Source of the DNA: Stappia indica
Lineage (GTDB): Bacteria; Pseudomonadota; Alphaproteobacteria; Rhizobiales; Stappiaceae
DNA length: 64,000 nt
Direction: 5' to 3'
Assembly (NCBI RefSeq): GCF_020177335.1
Contig: NZ_JAIVMG010000017.1
Location: 1-64,000, forward strand
This document shows, piece by piece, positions 1-7,081 of this stretch; the first letter of the stretch is position 1, and each line of letters starts with the position of its first letter. The notes under the pieces are model-generated. The model had not been told where the DNA came from. It ran no database searches and worked only from the letters and a program-made list of their open reading frames with translations. Both the position numbers and the translations under genes were made by a program.

Positions 1-386
1 GCGAACTGGTCGATCCTGATGTGCCGGGCAATCGACTTGTTCTGGGGCAGCTGCGGCGGATCTTCCGGGTCGATCTCCCCGCTGCGGGCAAGCTCTTCCG
101 CGCGCCGTGTGATCGGATAAGCATCCGGCTTCCACGCCGTGAAATGCGGTGCCGCGGCGATCGTATCGGAGATCACCGCCTCGATGAGCCCGCCGTCGCG
201 CTTCTGGATGGAGGCGCAGAAGGACACAAAGCTTGATACTTCCTCCGGCAGCACCGGGTCTCCCCCGAAGGCGGCTTCGCTCGCGCCGACGACGGCGCTA
301 TCTACCATCGCCATGATCTGCGGTGACAGCAGCGCATTGGCTGCGGGGGTAATGGCGGCTTTCCGCCTGGATCTGGTCTTCGTCAT
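1..386 (-). CDS. Hypothetical protein, cut by the left edge
   Basis: An open frame runs leftward from an ATG at 386 to the window edge without a stop, giving the first 128 residues of a longer protein. The start is supported by an AGGAG ribosome binding site a few bases upstream. The N-terminus is basic (MTKTRSRRKAA). The rest is a mixed hydrophilic sequence with an acidic, proline-containing stretch near residues 108-118. I do not recognise the family. It lies on the same strand as the relaxase-like gene upstream, so it may belong to the same plasmid-type backbone, but that is only context. Confidence 0.55.
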   Translation of the reverse strand, partial: MTKTRSRRKAAITPAANALLSPQIMAMVDSAVVGASEAAFGGDPVLPEEVSSFVSFCASIQKRDGGLIEAVISDTIAAAPHFTAWKPDAYPITRRAEELARSGEIDPEDPPQLPQNKSIARHIRIDQF

Positions 387-872
387 GCAAAATCTCCTGG
401 CGATCCGCACGGGGTCCCGCAACGCTGACCAGGTGCACGGGTGAACCCGTGCGCGATAGGCGCAACGCTTTCGGGATCCGGCGGCCGGATCGCGACAAAT
501 CAGGTGTTCAGGGAAATGCTCGGCCCGTCAGGTGGCCGAATGCGCGCAAAGCTTCGAGCTCGCCGCGCGCCTGGCACGGCAAGAAACCTGCGGACAGATG
601 ACGAAGGGTGTTTCCGCGGCAACGCGCGGCAGTCTAGTCTTGGCAATAGCCATGGCCTGTATCCTCACTGATACGGGTTTGTGGTCAGGCTGTCGTTGGT
701 GTTGGCGCACCGGCGGCAGCCGCTTAGCTCTCAGCCCGCGCAAATCTTAGGCTGAGACATTTAAGGTAAGACGATCGCGAAATCCTGCAATGGGGAAACA
801 AGCCGTCAATAGGTTTGATTGACGGCTTGGTTAACAACCCACTTTCACAAATAGGCTAGGCCCTCTGGACAG
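387..872. other. Intergenic region without a convincing gene
   Basis: Only short overlapping frames with no ribosome binding site or recognisable product are open here. The one clear structure is the 12-bp hairpin at 799-829, annotated separately. The stretch separates two leftward genes and probably carries the promoter of the edge gene, but no clean -35/-10 pair stands out. Confidence 0.5.
799..829 (-). terminator. Hairpin downstream of the relaxase-like gene
   Basis: A perfect 12-bp inverted repeat, CAAGCCGTCAAT at 799-810 and ATTGACGGCTTG at 818-829, encloses a 7-base loop. Read leftward it lies 44 bases past the stop of the relaxase-like gene and is followed by TTTCCCC, a weak U-tract. 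An intrinsic terminator is the simplest reading. A plasmid-type regulatory hairpin is the alternative. Confidence 0.5.
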
Positions 873-1805
873 CTATCGCGGATCATTGCTTGGGGCGAGT
901 TGTTCTTTTAGTTCCGCGAGTTCGGCTTCAAGCTCTTCGATACGAGCGTCGCGAGCTCGCAGCCGTGATGCGCGGATCTCTTCCAAGGCCTCGAGTTTCT
1001 TTCTGATTTTATCAGCCCACAGCCGTTTTTCTTGAGCCAGAATTGCAATCGCTTCGTGATGGCGTTCATCGAGGGCACGTGATTTCTCGTGAAGGGCGCG
1101 CTCAACACGAAAGCGCTTTGGACCAAACCGCATGTGGTTGAAATGCTGGCTGACCGCTCCGTGGAAATTGTCTTGGCACGCAGACATCGCAAGGCGGTAT
1201 GACTTTTCGCCAGCATTGTGAATTTTTGAACGGATTTGCTTCCGCTCCTCCGAGTTCGAGACTTGCTCGGGGCGGAGCCTTGCGCGCATTTCCTGTCGGG
1301 TCTGTTCCCGAGCGTTATAGCCGGGATGGCAGGTCAGATCCAACTGGGATCCGACCTTGTGCGGGAGGACATAGAAGTGAAGATGCGGGTATTTTTCGTC
1401 TACATGCAGCACCACACTCGCAAGGGTTGAGCTGAAAGTGGACTGTAGCCAAGCTAGCGTTGCGTTGGTCCAGTTTCTCAAGGTGTCTGAGCACGTTGAC
1501 GTCTGAACGTCCGACCAAGCAATCGGATATGAGACAACGCCTCCAAAGAGCACAATGCCATCGCTCCGAACTTTTCGACCAATCGGATCGGTGGCTGTGT
1601 CCGCCTGTGCTGTGGCCACCTCGCCGACTCTGATCGGATTGTCACCAAATAAGATCCTTGGATTTGCAGGTGTCGGGACATGGTTGGAAGCCCAGGGGAG
1701 CCGCATCCCTTCAGCAGTAATCCCGCTGACGTTCCGCCATGCAGGTTCGTTGCTCCTCGCCACACGTCGAAGGCCTTCGATGTGGATGAATTGACTGACG
1801 GACAT
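873..1805 (-). CDS. Mob/Pre (MobV-like) plasmid mobilisation relaxase
   Basis: The 310-residue product resembles the Pre/Mob family of relaxases, which nick oriT and pilot single-stranded plasmid DNA during mobilisation. The best evidence is the HxDExxPHxH signature at residues 134-143 (HVDEKYPHLH), the metal-binding motif of this family. It is preceded by a W-rich helix (111-120) and an N-terminal QFIHIEGLRRV-type strand. The C-terminal third (about 235-305) is a charged probable coiled coil rich in E, R and L, as in other Pre/Mob proteins. The ATG at 1805 follows AGGAAG. Base composition is visibly less GC-rich than in the catabolic genes. It could be a chromosomal remnant of an integrated plasmid. 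No replication gene is visible. Confidence 0.65.
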   Translation of the reverse strand: MSVSQFIHIEGLRRVARSNEPAWRNVSGITAEGMRLPWASNHVPTPANPRILFGDNPIRVGEVATAQADTATDPIGRKVRSDGIVLFGGVVSYPIAWSDVQTSTCSDTLRNWTNATLAWLQSTFSSTLASVVLHVDEKYPHLHFYVLPHKVGSQLDLTCHPGYNAREQTRQEMRARLRPEQVSNSEERKQIRSKIHNAGEKSYRLAMSACQDNFHGAVSQHFNHMRFGPKRFRVERALHEKSRALDERHHEAIAILAQEKRLWADKIRKKLEALEEIRASRLRARDARIEELEAELAELKEQLAPSNDPR

Positions 1806-1881
1806 TTGATCTTCCTCTCGTTTCGATGTGTCCGTCGACTAAAGATTCACACAAACAAGCAAGGAACAAACGAAATATCTC

Positions 1882-1918
1882 GCGGCCACATTCTAGTCGG
1901 TCTGTAGAATATGGCCGC
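1882..1918. other. Candidate origin of transfer (oriT) inverted repeat
   Basis: Upstream of the relaxase-like gene, GCGGCCACATTCT (1882-1894) and AGAATATGGCCGC (1906-1918) form a 13-bp inverted repeat with one mismatch around an 11-base loop. In Pre/Mob plasmids the nicked hairpin lies just upstream of mob, and the position here (77 bases before the start codon) fits. The sequence does not match the classical MobV consensus, so this rests on position and symmetry. It could instead be a mob operator. Confidence 0.35.
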
Positions 1919-2325
1919 AGTACAGTTGCTGCGGTGGAATATTTCTGGATACCGAGACAACGGCAGTCGTCGCAAGAGGCAGCTCATCTCGCTTTTGATG
2001 GAGCGTGGCAGGGCAAGCCACGAACCCGATTTCGGGGCACCTTGACAAGAAACGTATATGCATTTGTATTGTAAGCTCGTCGGGATGAGCGCTGTATTTT
2101 CAAGTGCTTGTTTAGGTGACGTTTTCGGGCGCTACGGGGGAGAATCCCTTCCTCTCCGCCACTCCCAGAATTTCCCATTACTCGATTGATGATATGACCT
2201 CTTTCGAGGGGGGGCTCCGCGTCTGTCCCATTTGGTCTTCCAGGTTCGCTTTGGAATTGGCTTGGGACAACTCCCATCTCACACATTTCAACTGCTTCGC
2301 CGCCTGGTGCCGTTCTTTGGTTGAA
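1919..2325. other. Intergenic/leader region before the AraC gene
   Basis: The frame of the AraC gene is open from 2116, but the 70 residues before Met at 2326 do not look like part of an AraC protein, so I treat them as untranslated or uncertain. The region holds the promoter-like pair at 2042-2070. A further GCGGTGGAATATT near 1930-1945 resembles one arm of the candidate oriT. No other gene was seen. Confidence 0.4.
2042..2070 (+). promoter_or_regulatory. Possible sigma-70 promoter for the AraC gene
   Basis: TTGACA at 2042-2047 is followed after 17 bases by TGTATT, a consensus -35 and a fair -10. It points at the AraC regulator, about 255 bases upstream of the preferred start, which would leave a long leader unless the upstream start at 2116 is used. 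Confidence 0.35.
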
Positions 2326-3147
2326 ATGTCACGCAAAGGGAAAAGCGCACTGGATATTCGGAAAAGCACTGAAGGGGTAACGCTCTTCACCATCTCCCAG
2401 GCGACCGCTGCCACCTTTGATGACCTTTACATCGGGCAGACCTTCCTTTGCTTTATTCGCTCGGGGACAAAGAAGGTTCTTTGTCCTGTAAATGGCGAAC
2501 TTCTGGCGAAAGAAGGAGACCTTATCCTCTTTCCGCCCGAGTCCTTTGTCAGCCTTGAAAACCGGCCGCTGCGCAATGCCGCCTATCAGGCCGACGGGGT
2601 CTATTTTGCGGATGAGCTGGTGGCCGAGGTCTTTCCCGAACCCGCTCGGAGCGCAAGGCCGACGGGCATTCACATTCTTGCTGCCGAGCAACAGGACAGC
2701 CGCCAGATACTGGCGCAGATCAGAGAGACGGTCCTGTGCGAGGATTTGCCCTCGCCAATCCGCCACCATCGCCTGCTGGAGCCACTGATCTGGCTGCGTC
2801 ATCACGGCATGACGCTCGCCCTGCCGCAGGACAGCCTGCCCGTCAGCCAGGTGCGGCGGCTGTTGGAAACCGATCTCAGCCGCTCCTGGCGGATATCCGA
2901 GGTGGCTCGTCATTTTGCGATGAGTGAGGCGACCTTGCGCCGCTGGCTGGCCGGCTCTGGCCATGGGTTCGCGAAGATCCTGCACAATGCGCGTCTTGAA
3001 CGCGGGCTGGGCCTGCTTCAGACGACGGATCTTTCCATCTCCCGGATAGCGCTTGAATGCGGCTTTGGAACGCCTTCGCATTTCAGCGATTCTTTCAGGA
3101 AACGTTTTGGAGTGGCGCCCAAATATATCCGCTCTGCGGAAGGGTGA
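2326..3147 (+). CDS. AraC-family transcriptional regulator
   Basis: From Met at 2326 the product has 273 residues, the usual AraC size. The last 100 residues carry the double helix-turn-helix. The first HTH (SWRISEVARHFAMSEATLRR) is followed by the second with the family signature ISRIALECGFGTPSHFSDSF and the FG-x-P-x-x-Y ending (FGVAPKYIR). The N-terminal part is a probable cupin-like ligand or dimer domain with no clear ligand signature. The frame is open from 2116, which would add 70 residues of unusual composition. No strong ribosome binding site separates the two starts. The next gene on the same strand is a periplasmic PEBP protein 95 bases away, a likely target or operon partner. Confidence 0.8.
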   Translation: MSRKGKSALDIRKSTEGVTLFTISQATAATFDDLYIGQTFLCFIRSGTKKVLCPVNGELLAKEGDLILFPPESFVSLENRPLRNAAYQADGVYFADELVAEVFPEPARSARPTGIHILAAEQQDSRQILAQIRETVLCEDLPSPIRHHRLLEPLIWLRHHGMTLALPQDSLPVSQVRRLLETDLSRSWRISEVARHFAMSEATLRRWLAGSGHGFAKILHNARLERGLGLLQTTDLSISRIALECGFGTPSHFSDSFRKRFGVAPKYIRSAEG

Positions 3148-3242
3148 GCGATTTTCGATAGTCTTTGAGCGTTCGTTGAAGGCATGAGGCGTGGGCCGTC
3201 TGTATCTCGGGGGCCTCCCGGAACAGAAGGAAAGGACCGGAC

Positions 3243-3782
3243 ATGCGTTTCATGATTGCTCTTGCCTGCGTGGGCGCGACCTTGTCGGCAGCGCCTGCCA
3301 TGGCTCAGGATTTCACTCTTACCAGTACGTCGATCAGCGAAGGGGGGCCGCTTTCCAGCGATCAGGTGTTCAAGGGCTTTGGCTGCGATGGAGGGAACAT
3401 GTCTCCTCAGTTGGCCTGGACCAACCCGCCTGAAGAGACAAAAAGTTTCGCGATCACGGCCTATGACCCGGATGCGCCGACCGGATCGGGATGGTGGCAC
3501 TGGACCGTTGTGAACATTCCGGCGACCGTCAGCGAACTGCCCGCCGGCATCAGCGGTTCATTCGGAAATGACGCTCTCGAGTTGACGAATGATTTTGGGG
3601 CGCAGGGCTTTGGCGGCGCCTGTCCGCCGCCAGGTGAGGTGCATCGCTACATCTTCACGGTTCATGCCCTTGGCGTCGCGTCCCTGGATCTGCCTGCTCA
3701 GGCAAGCAATGCCCTGACGGGCTTCATGATCAACGCCAACGCCCTCGGGAAAGCGCATATCACCGCAGTGTATACGCGCTGA
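3243..3782 (+). CDS. Periplasmic YbhB/YbcL-type PEBP family protein
   Basis: This 179-residue protein belongs to the bacterial phosphatidylethanolamine-binding protein family (Raf-kinase-inhibitor-like, YbhB/YbcL). A signal peptide of about 21 residues ends in AMA before QDF, so it should be periplasmic. The family motifs are present: DPDAPTGSGWWHW at 75-87, including the anion-site Asp, Pro and His, and the cap segment CPPPGEVHRY at 127-136. A GAAGG-type ribosome binding site lies just before the ATG. The physiological role of these proteins in bacteria is unclear, and they are usually small-ligand or phosphate-type binders. It follows the AraC regulator and is convergent with the next gene. 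Confidence 0.85.
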   Translation: MRFMIALACVGATLSAAPAMAQDFTLTSTSISEGGPLSSDQVFKGFGCDGGNMSPQLAWTNPPEETKSFAITAYDPDAPTGSGWWHWTVVNIPATVSELPAGISGSFGNDALELTNDFGAQGFGGACPPPGEVHRYIFTVHALGVASLDLPAQASNALTGFMINANALGKAHITAVYTR

Positions 3783-3822
3783 CCAAAGAGGCGGCACCGG
3801 CAGCAGGCGGTGAGGCCTGAAG

Positions 3823-3900
3823 GGTGTGTTCATCCCAACTGAAAACCCGAAGGTGGTTGCGGCCAGGCAGCCACCGAGAGGCTTCAGGGATGAACACACC
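3823..3900. repeat. Long-range inverted repeat between convergent genes
   Basis: A perfect 14-bp inverted repeat, GGTGTGTTCATCCC at 3823-3836 and GGGATGAACACACC at 3887-3900, encloses 50 bases. Inside lies a smaller near-palindrome (GGTGGTTGC with GCAGCCACC). Lying between two convergent stops, it probably serves as a two-way terminator or RNA-stabilising structure. The arms are unusually long and exact for a simple terminator. Confidence 0.55.
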
Positions 3901-3948
3901 GCACACGATGGTCTGATCGCCCGCGCTCGAGCCGAGTCGGCACGGGGA

Positions 3949-4473
3949 TCAGCGTGGATCGTGGGAGTGGACCTCCAGCGCCTCCAGAAAGCGGGAGACC
4001 ATGTTGTAGGCGCCGATGGTTGCCGTCAGTTCCACCAGGGCGCGATCGTCGAAAGCGGCGCGGACTTCTGCGAACACCTCTGCGGGGACCTGAACATGCC
4101 GTGTCATGGCTTCGGCATAGGCCAGGGCCGCGCGTTGTTCGGCGGTAAACAGCGGGCTGTCCTGCCAGTTGGCAAGGGCGTCGATCTGCGCCTGACTTGC
4201 CCCTTCCGCAAGGGCGATGGGGATGTGTTGATCCGCCTCGTAGGGGGCCTTGTTGATCTGTGCGATACGCACGATCAGCAACTCGCGCAAACAGCCGTCC
4301 AGCCCGCTTTTCTGCCGGATCGCGGTCAGAAAGGCGAGCCACCCTTCGGCGACGGGAGGGCTGTGAATCAGCATCTGGTAAAGATGCAAAAGGCTGCCGC
4401 GCTCAGTGACGATGCGCTCCACCAGAGCGCGGGCTTCGGGCGCTTCCGGGTCGCCATAGGGGATACGGGCCAT
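3949..4473 (-). CDS. Carboxymuconolactone decarboxylase (CMD/AhpD)-family protein
   Basis: The 174-residue product has the all-helical CMD fold signature around residues 60-90 (CLRELLIVRIAQINKAPYEA followed by DQH). Aligned with AhpD, Glu64 and His83 keep the E-x18-H spacing. The two redox cysteines of AhpD-type peroxidases are replaced by Ala76 and Glu79, so a thiol peroxidase role is unlikely and a decarboxylase, hydrolase or binding role is more plausible. It is the last gene of the leftward operon, 40 bases after the SDR. The product of the pathway is unknown, so its exact reaction cannot be given. Confidence 0.8.
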   Translation of the reverse strand: MARIPYGDPEAPEARALVERIVTERGSLLHLYQMLIHSPPVAEGWLAFLTAIRQKSGLDGCLRELLIVRIAQINKAPYEADQHIPIALAEGASQAQIDALANWQDSPLFTAEQRAALAYAEAMTRHVQVPAEVFAEVRAAFDDRALVELTATIGAYNMVSRFLEALEVHSHDPR

Positions 4474-4513
4474 TGGGGTCTCCTGAGGAAACTTGCGAGC
4501 GAAAAGCGCGGTT

Positions 4514-5341
4514 TCAGCGGGTGGCGGCGGTCAGGCCACCGTCCACCACAAGTTCGGTGCCGGTGACATAGCGACTTTCGTCCGCAGCGAGGAAAAGCGC
4601 CGCGTGGGCAACATCCCAGGCGCTGCCCATGCGCGCCATGGGCACCTGCTGGTTCCGCGTGGCGACAAAGGCGTCATACTGTCCGGCGGCATATTTGTCG
4701 GCGAGCTGCGTCACCAGAGGCGTATGCATCAGCCCCGGCACCACGCAGTTCAGGCGCACCCCCTTGGAGGCATAGAGAACGGCCGTGGTCTTGGTCATCT
4801 GCATCAGGCCGGCCTTGCTTGCCGCATAGGCAACCTGCGGCTTGCCGATATAGCGCAGACCCGCGACAGAGGAGATGTTGACGATGGAGCCGCTGCCCTG
4901 CTTCTCCATCACCGGCAGGGCCGACTTGCAGGTCAGGTAGGCGCTCTTCAGGTTGACATCCAACTGGGCGTCCCAGGTCTCTTCATCCATGGTGGCGGGA
5001 TCGCCGGGCTCGGAGCGGCCGACATTGTTGACCAGAACGTCGATCCAGCCGAACCGCGCCAGGCACGCCTCGATCAGGGCGGCGGTTTCCTCCGCGCGGG
5101 TCACATCGCAGGTGCCCACATGCATGGTGCCGTTTTCCTCGGCAACAATGCGGGCCGTTTCGGCGGCCGCTTCCGCATTGAGATCCACGCCGTAGACCTT
5201 TGCGCCCTGCCGGGCAAACAGAACGGAGATGGCCTTGCCATTGCCCCAGCCTGGGCCGCTCGACCCACAACCGGTAACGAGGGCGACCTTGCCATCCAGG
5301 CGGAAGGGGGGAGTGGCGATGTCGGTTTCGGATTTGTCCAT
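4514..5341 (-). CDS. SDR-family NAD(P)-dependent oxidoreductase
   Basis: This is a classical short-chain dehydrogenase of 275 residues with a Rossmann fold. The active site is Ser157/158, Tyr172 and Lys176 (YAASK), the structural NNVG motif is at 105-108, and Asp53 (GVDL) after the second strand favours NAD. The glycine motif is unusual: TGCGSSGPGWGNGKA (23-37) has extra residues compared with the normal TGxxxGIG. The last residues (VTGTELVVDGGLTA) match the family C-terminus. It sits between the AtuA-like pair and the CMD protein, so it probably oxidises or reduces a hydroxy/keto intermediate of the same uncharacterised pathway. Confidence 0.85.
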   Translation of the reverse strand: MDKSETDIATPPFRLDGKVALVTGCGSSGPGWGNGKAISVLFARQGAKVYGVDLNAEAAAETARIVAEENGTMHVGTCDVTRAEETAALIEACLARFGWIDVLVNNVGRSEPGDPATMDEETWDAQLDVNLKSAYLTCKSALPVMEKQGSGSIVNISSVAGLRYIGKPQVAYAASKAGLMQMTKTTAVLYASKGVRLNCVVPGLMHTPLVTQLADKYAAGQYDAFVATRNQQVPMARMGSAWDVAHAALFLAADESRYVTGTELVVDGGLTAATR

Positions 5342-5437
5342 GTGTCGTTCCTCGTCTCACGGTTTTCCGTGAGAGATTGCGCATATGTGCGCGGGGTAGG
5401 CGGGAAGGGTGATCCGGCTGGCGGAGAGGAGCCCTGT

Positions 5438-5746
5438 TCAGGTTTCGGGCAACTCCAGGTCCAGCACGGCGGCGCCGATGCATTTGCCGTGGGCATCCAG
5501 TGCCAGCGACTGGGTGACGCCGCCGGCCAGCGCATCGTGCAGAACGAAGTTCAAGGCCCCCAGGGCGGGGAGCTCGTACCGCTCGATCTCGCCGATCGAC
5601 ATGCCGGGAAAGCAGGTGCGGATCCGCTCTGCACTGACGTGCCGGGCCAGGTGCGGATAGTCTTCCAGCTTGTAGGCAATGACCGAGATGTTGGAGGTGT
5701 TCCCCTTGTCGCCGGTGCGGCTGTGGGCAAGTTCGCGCAGGCGCAT
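5438..5746 (-). CDS. AtuA-like ferredoxin-fold small subunit
   Basis: The 102-residue protein matches the C-terminal ferredoxin-fold domain of AtuA-type proteins. It begins MRLRELAHSRTGDKGNTSNI, with the characteristic GDKGNTSN turn, and has the conserved FVLHDALAGG segment near residues 67-76. In AtuA of Pseudomonas the domain is fused behind the DUF1446 domain. Here it is a separate gene whose ATG directly follows the stop of the large subunit (TAGATG), so the two chains are surely made together and probably associate. Its biochemical role is not established, though it is assumed to help bind the acyl-CoA or biotin-enzyme partner. Confidence 0.75.
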   Translation of the reverse strand: MRLRELAHSRTGDKGNTSNISVIAYKLEDYPHLARHVSAERIRTCFPGMSIGEIERYELPALGALNFVLHDALAGGVTQSLALDAHGKCIGAAVLDLELPET

Positions 5747-7081
5747 CTACACCTCCATCATGTGAATCCGGGGCGAAACAAGCTGCTCCGGAATGAGGGT
5801 GGACAGCACACCGATGACCCGACGTGTCGAGCGCCACGCTCCTCCGCCACCGGAGGGGCCGTTGAGATAGAGAGCCTCGACCTCCCGACCGATGCGCTCG
5901 GCATCCGCCCGGCTGTCCGTGCGGGCCGCGAAGCGCATGCGCACCTCGCGCGGGGCGGGCGTATCGGGCTCCGGGCCGAGAATGGCATTGACGCCAATCA
6001 GTTCGCCGCGTGTCTCCCGGCACGGGATTCCAAGCAGGCGGACCCGTTCGGCGACGATATCGGCGGCAAGCTGTCCGCGCTCTCGGGCGCCGGGACCTGC
6101 GTAGGAAATCTGCCCCTCGCCAATCCATCCTTCCTGCACGCCAAGGGAGACCTTCAGCAGTCCTGTGCGGGGGTGGCCGGAGCCACCTGCAAGGCGGATG
6201 CGGTCGGGCCCATCCTCCATCATGGTCACGCCGGAAAAGTCGGCCACCACATCCGGCTGAAGGTAGCGGGCCGGGTCGTGCACCTCGTAGAGCAGCTGTT
6301 CGGTGCAGGTCGCGCGGGAGACCTCACCGCCGGTGTCCGGCAGCTTGGTGACGGCGAGGGTGCCGTCCTCGTCGATTTCGCCGATGGGCATGCCCAGGCG
6401 GGCCAGGTGGGGCGGGTCCTTGTAGCCGGGATCGGCGAAGTAGCCGCCGGTGACCTGAGCGCCGCATTCCAGCAGATGCCCGGCAACAATGCCCCGGCCA
6501 AGGCGCGGCCAGTCGTCCATTTGCCAGCCAAAGGCGTGAAGCGCTGGCCCCAGAAACAGGGCCGGGTCCGACGCGCGCCCGACAATGACGATGTCGGCTC
6601 CTTGCGCCAGGGCCTCGGCAATCGGGGCGGCTCCCATGTACGCGTTCGCCGAGACCAGCTTGTCCCGCACGCTGGCCACAGGCGCGCCGGTTTCCTCTAT
6701 GAGGAAGTCACCGCTACAAACGGCCTCAAACACATCATCGCCGGTGACGGCTGCAATCCTGAGATCGGAGATGCCGCAGGACCGGGCCACGCGAGCCGTG
6801 GCTTTGGCCGCCGCCAGGGGATTGGCGGCGCCCATGTTGGTGACGATCTTCACTCCGTTCCGTTTGCAGGCCGGCAACACCGCCTGCATGCGCGCTTCCA
6901 GCAAGGGCTCGTAGCCGTGGTCCGGATTGTCGAGACGGGCGAGTTGGGCCAGCGCAATGGTGCGCTCGCCAAGGCACTCGAAGACCAGATAGTCCAGTTG
7001 GCCGCGTTCGGCGAGATCAACGGCAGGGTCGATCCGGTCACCGGAATAGCCGGCGCCCGTGCCTATCCGAATGCTCTTCAT
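5747..7081 (-). CDS. AtuA-like DUF1446 protein, large subunit
   Basis: The 444-residue product is a DUF1446/AtuA-type protein. Features include the N-terminal GTGAGYSGDRIDPA (7-20), NMGAANP, an IVGRASDPALFLGP segment and a glycine-rich GPSGGGG loop near the end. AtuA is encoded with acyclic terpene catabolism genes, but DUF1446 members occur in many carboxylate pathways and the reaction is unknown. The start at 7081 overlaps the TRAP permease stop by 4 bases (ATGA). The frame stays open further upstream, but that part is antisense to nothing real and is the off-frame of the permease. No geranyl-CoA carboxylase genes are nearby, so terpene use is not implied. Confidence 0.8.
   Translation of the reverse strand: MKSIRIGTGAGYSGDRIDPAVDLAERGQLDYLVFECLGERTIALAQLARLDNPDHGYEPLLEARMQAVLPACKRNGVKIVTNMGAANPLAAAKATARVARSCGISDLRIAAVTGDDVFEAVCSGDFLIEETGAPVASVRDKLVSANAYMGAAPIAEALAQGADIVIVGRASDPALFLGPALHAFGWQMDDWPRLGRGIVAGHLLECGAQVTGGYFADPGYKDPPHLARLGMPIGEIDEDGTLAVTKLPDTGGEVSRATCTEQLLYEVHDPARYLQPDVVADFSGVTMMEDGPDRIRLAGGSGHPRTGLLKVSLGVQEGWIGEGQISYAGPGARERGQLAADIVAERVRLLGIPCRETRGELIGVNAILGPEPDTPAPREVRMRFAARTDSRADAERIGREVEALYLNGPSGGGGAWRSTRRVIGVLSTLIPEQLVSPRIHMMEV

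Noticed and set aside
2116-2325. Upstream 70-residue extension of the AraC protein
   Set aside because: The composition and lack of homology-like pattern suggest leader sequence. I keep it only as an uncertain alternative.
5747-7081. Assignment as the geranyl-CoA/terpene catabolism protein AtuA itself
   Set aside because: No atuCF-type carboxylase, atuE hydratase or related genes are nearby, so only the family name AtuA-like is justified.
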